Shown here: positions 63,464 to 64,000 of the stretch, piece by piece
Numbering within the stretch: the stretch's first letter is position 1
How the letters are laid out: each line of letters opens with the position of its first letter
Source of the DNA: Xanthomonas indica
GTDB taxonomy: Bacteria; Pseudomonadota; Gammaproteobacteria; Xanthomonadales; Xanthomonadaceae
DNA length: 64,000 nt
Direction: 5' to 3'
Assembly: GCF_040529045.1 (NCBI RefSeq)
Contig: NZ_CP131914.1
Coordinates: forward strand, 2,588,501-2,652,500
The notes under the pieces: model-generated
The model's input: the letters and a program-made list of their open reading frames with translations, nothing else
Database searches by the model: none
Told to the model about the DNA's origin: nothing
Position numbers and translations under genes: made by a program

Positions 63464-64000
63464 ACGCGTGGGCGCAACCGCGTTGGCGCGCGCCGCGGCT
63501 GGGGTTCCTCGGCGTCGGCTGGATCGGCCGTGCACGCATGCGCGCCCTGGCCGACAGCGGACTGGGCCAGGTGGTGGCGATCGCCGATGCCAGCGCGACG
63601 GCGCTGCACGACGCATGCCAGGACGCACCGGCCGCCGACCTGCTGCCCGACCTGGAGGCGCTGCTGGCGCGCGAGGACCTGGACGGCGTGGTCATCGCCA
63701 CGCCCAGTGGCGCGCACGCCGCGCAGGCCGCCGCGGCCCTGCAGCGCGGCCTGGCGGTGTTCTGCCAGAAACCGCTGACCCGCACCGCCGCCGAAGCCGA
63801 GCAGGTGCTGGCGCTGGCGCAACGCCACGACCGCCTGCTCGCGGTGGATTTCAGCTACCGCTTCGCCAAGGGCATGGCGACGCTGCGCGAGCAGATCGCG
63901 CAGGGCGCACTGGGCGAGGTGTTCGCGATCGACCTGCTGTTCCACAACGCCTACGGCCCGGACAAGGACTGGTTCTACGACATCGCCCGTTCCGGCGGCG
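63460..64000 (+). CDS. Gfo/Idh/MocA-family oxidoreductase, N-terminal part (cut by window edge)
   Basis: About 180 residues are visible: the dinucleotide-binding GFLGVGWIGRARMRALADSG, the VVIATPSGAHAAQ turn and the catalytic-region VFCQKPLTRTAAEAEQ (EKP variant QKP). These enzymes oxidise or reduce sugar carbons with NAD(P). The start overlaps the dehydrogenase stop by 4 nt. Partner of the MDR enzyme in the unknown pathway; the rest of the operon lies beyond the window. Confidence 0.9.
   Translation, partial: MNAWAQPRWRAPRLGFLGVGWIGRARMRALADSGLGQVVAIADASATALHDACQDAPAADLLPDLEALLAREDLDGVVIATPSGAHAAQAAAALQRGLAVFCQKPLTRTAAEAEQVLALAQRHDRLLAVDFSYRFAKGMATLREQIAQGALGEVFAIDLLFHNAYGPDKDWFYDIARSGG

Overview
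The window is chromosomal DNA from a high-GC gammaproteobacterium of the Xanthomonadaceae, most likely Xanthomonas. The evidence is the gene content (TonB-dependent receptor plus LacI regulator plus ABC importer locus, Entner-Doudoroff cluster, GTG starts, stop/start overlaps) and two interspersed repeats typical of that family: a REP with core GTAGGAGCGGCTTCAGCC and a heptamer repeat of the type GGGAATC/GGGAATG. The species was not determined.

Layout. 1-3775 (minus): ccmA-ccmB-ccmC-ccmD-ccmE-ccmF cytochrome c maturation operon, ccmF cut by the window edge. 3980-6334 (plus): methionine/glutamine aminotransferase, small membrane protein, omega-amidase. 6335-8842: repeats and three small exported proteins of unknown function. 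9013-12482 (minus): scpA-scpB-rluB. 12856-13436: YciI-like protein and BolA. 13702-26078 (plus): sugar-polymer utilisation locus with a LacI regulator, an Oar-like TonB receptor, a GH144-like lipoprotein, an ABC sugar importer (binding protein and two permeases, no ATPase) and a large discoidin/six-hairpin glycosidase. 26233-32204 (minus): zwf-glk-pgl-edd-eda, the glucose-to-pyruvate Entner-Doudoroff set. 32607-33719: the sugar ABC ATPase missing from the importer. Three near-identical palindromes (consensus TGAAAWCGNTTACA) lie before lacI, before the GH144 gene and between zwf and the ATPase gene, which suggests one LacI regulon joining import, hydrolysis and catabolism.

33750-41178: ygfZ (minus), then sdhAF4-sdhC-sdhD-sdhA-sdhB-sdhE-ygfX (succinate dehydrogenase and its assembly factors) and lolC-lolD (lipoprotein export). 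41179-42000 is a REP-rich gap. 42001-43065 (minus) is an SDR of the progesterone 5-beta-reductase/iridoid synthase-like type. 43324-49692: comEC, exbB, exbD, msbA, lpxK. 50009-52198 (minus): a siderophore-type TonB receptor with a Fur-box-like site. 52416-57711: kdsB, a low-molecular-weight phosphatase, a thioredoxin-like/NHL protein, uvrC, pgsA and tRNA-Gly(GCC).

58168-64000 is the most unusual part. A textbook sigma-54 promoter precedes a tightly overlapping operon: a UDP-glucuronate-decarboxylase-like SDR, a dTDP-rhamnose-4-epimerase-like SDR, a 706-residue fusion of a clan-A glycosidase to a CDP-paratose-2-epimerase-like SDR, a zinc-type dehydrogenase and a Gfo/Idh/MocA oxidoreductase that runs off the window. 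It looks like an uncharacterised nucleotide-sugar or glycan pathway.
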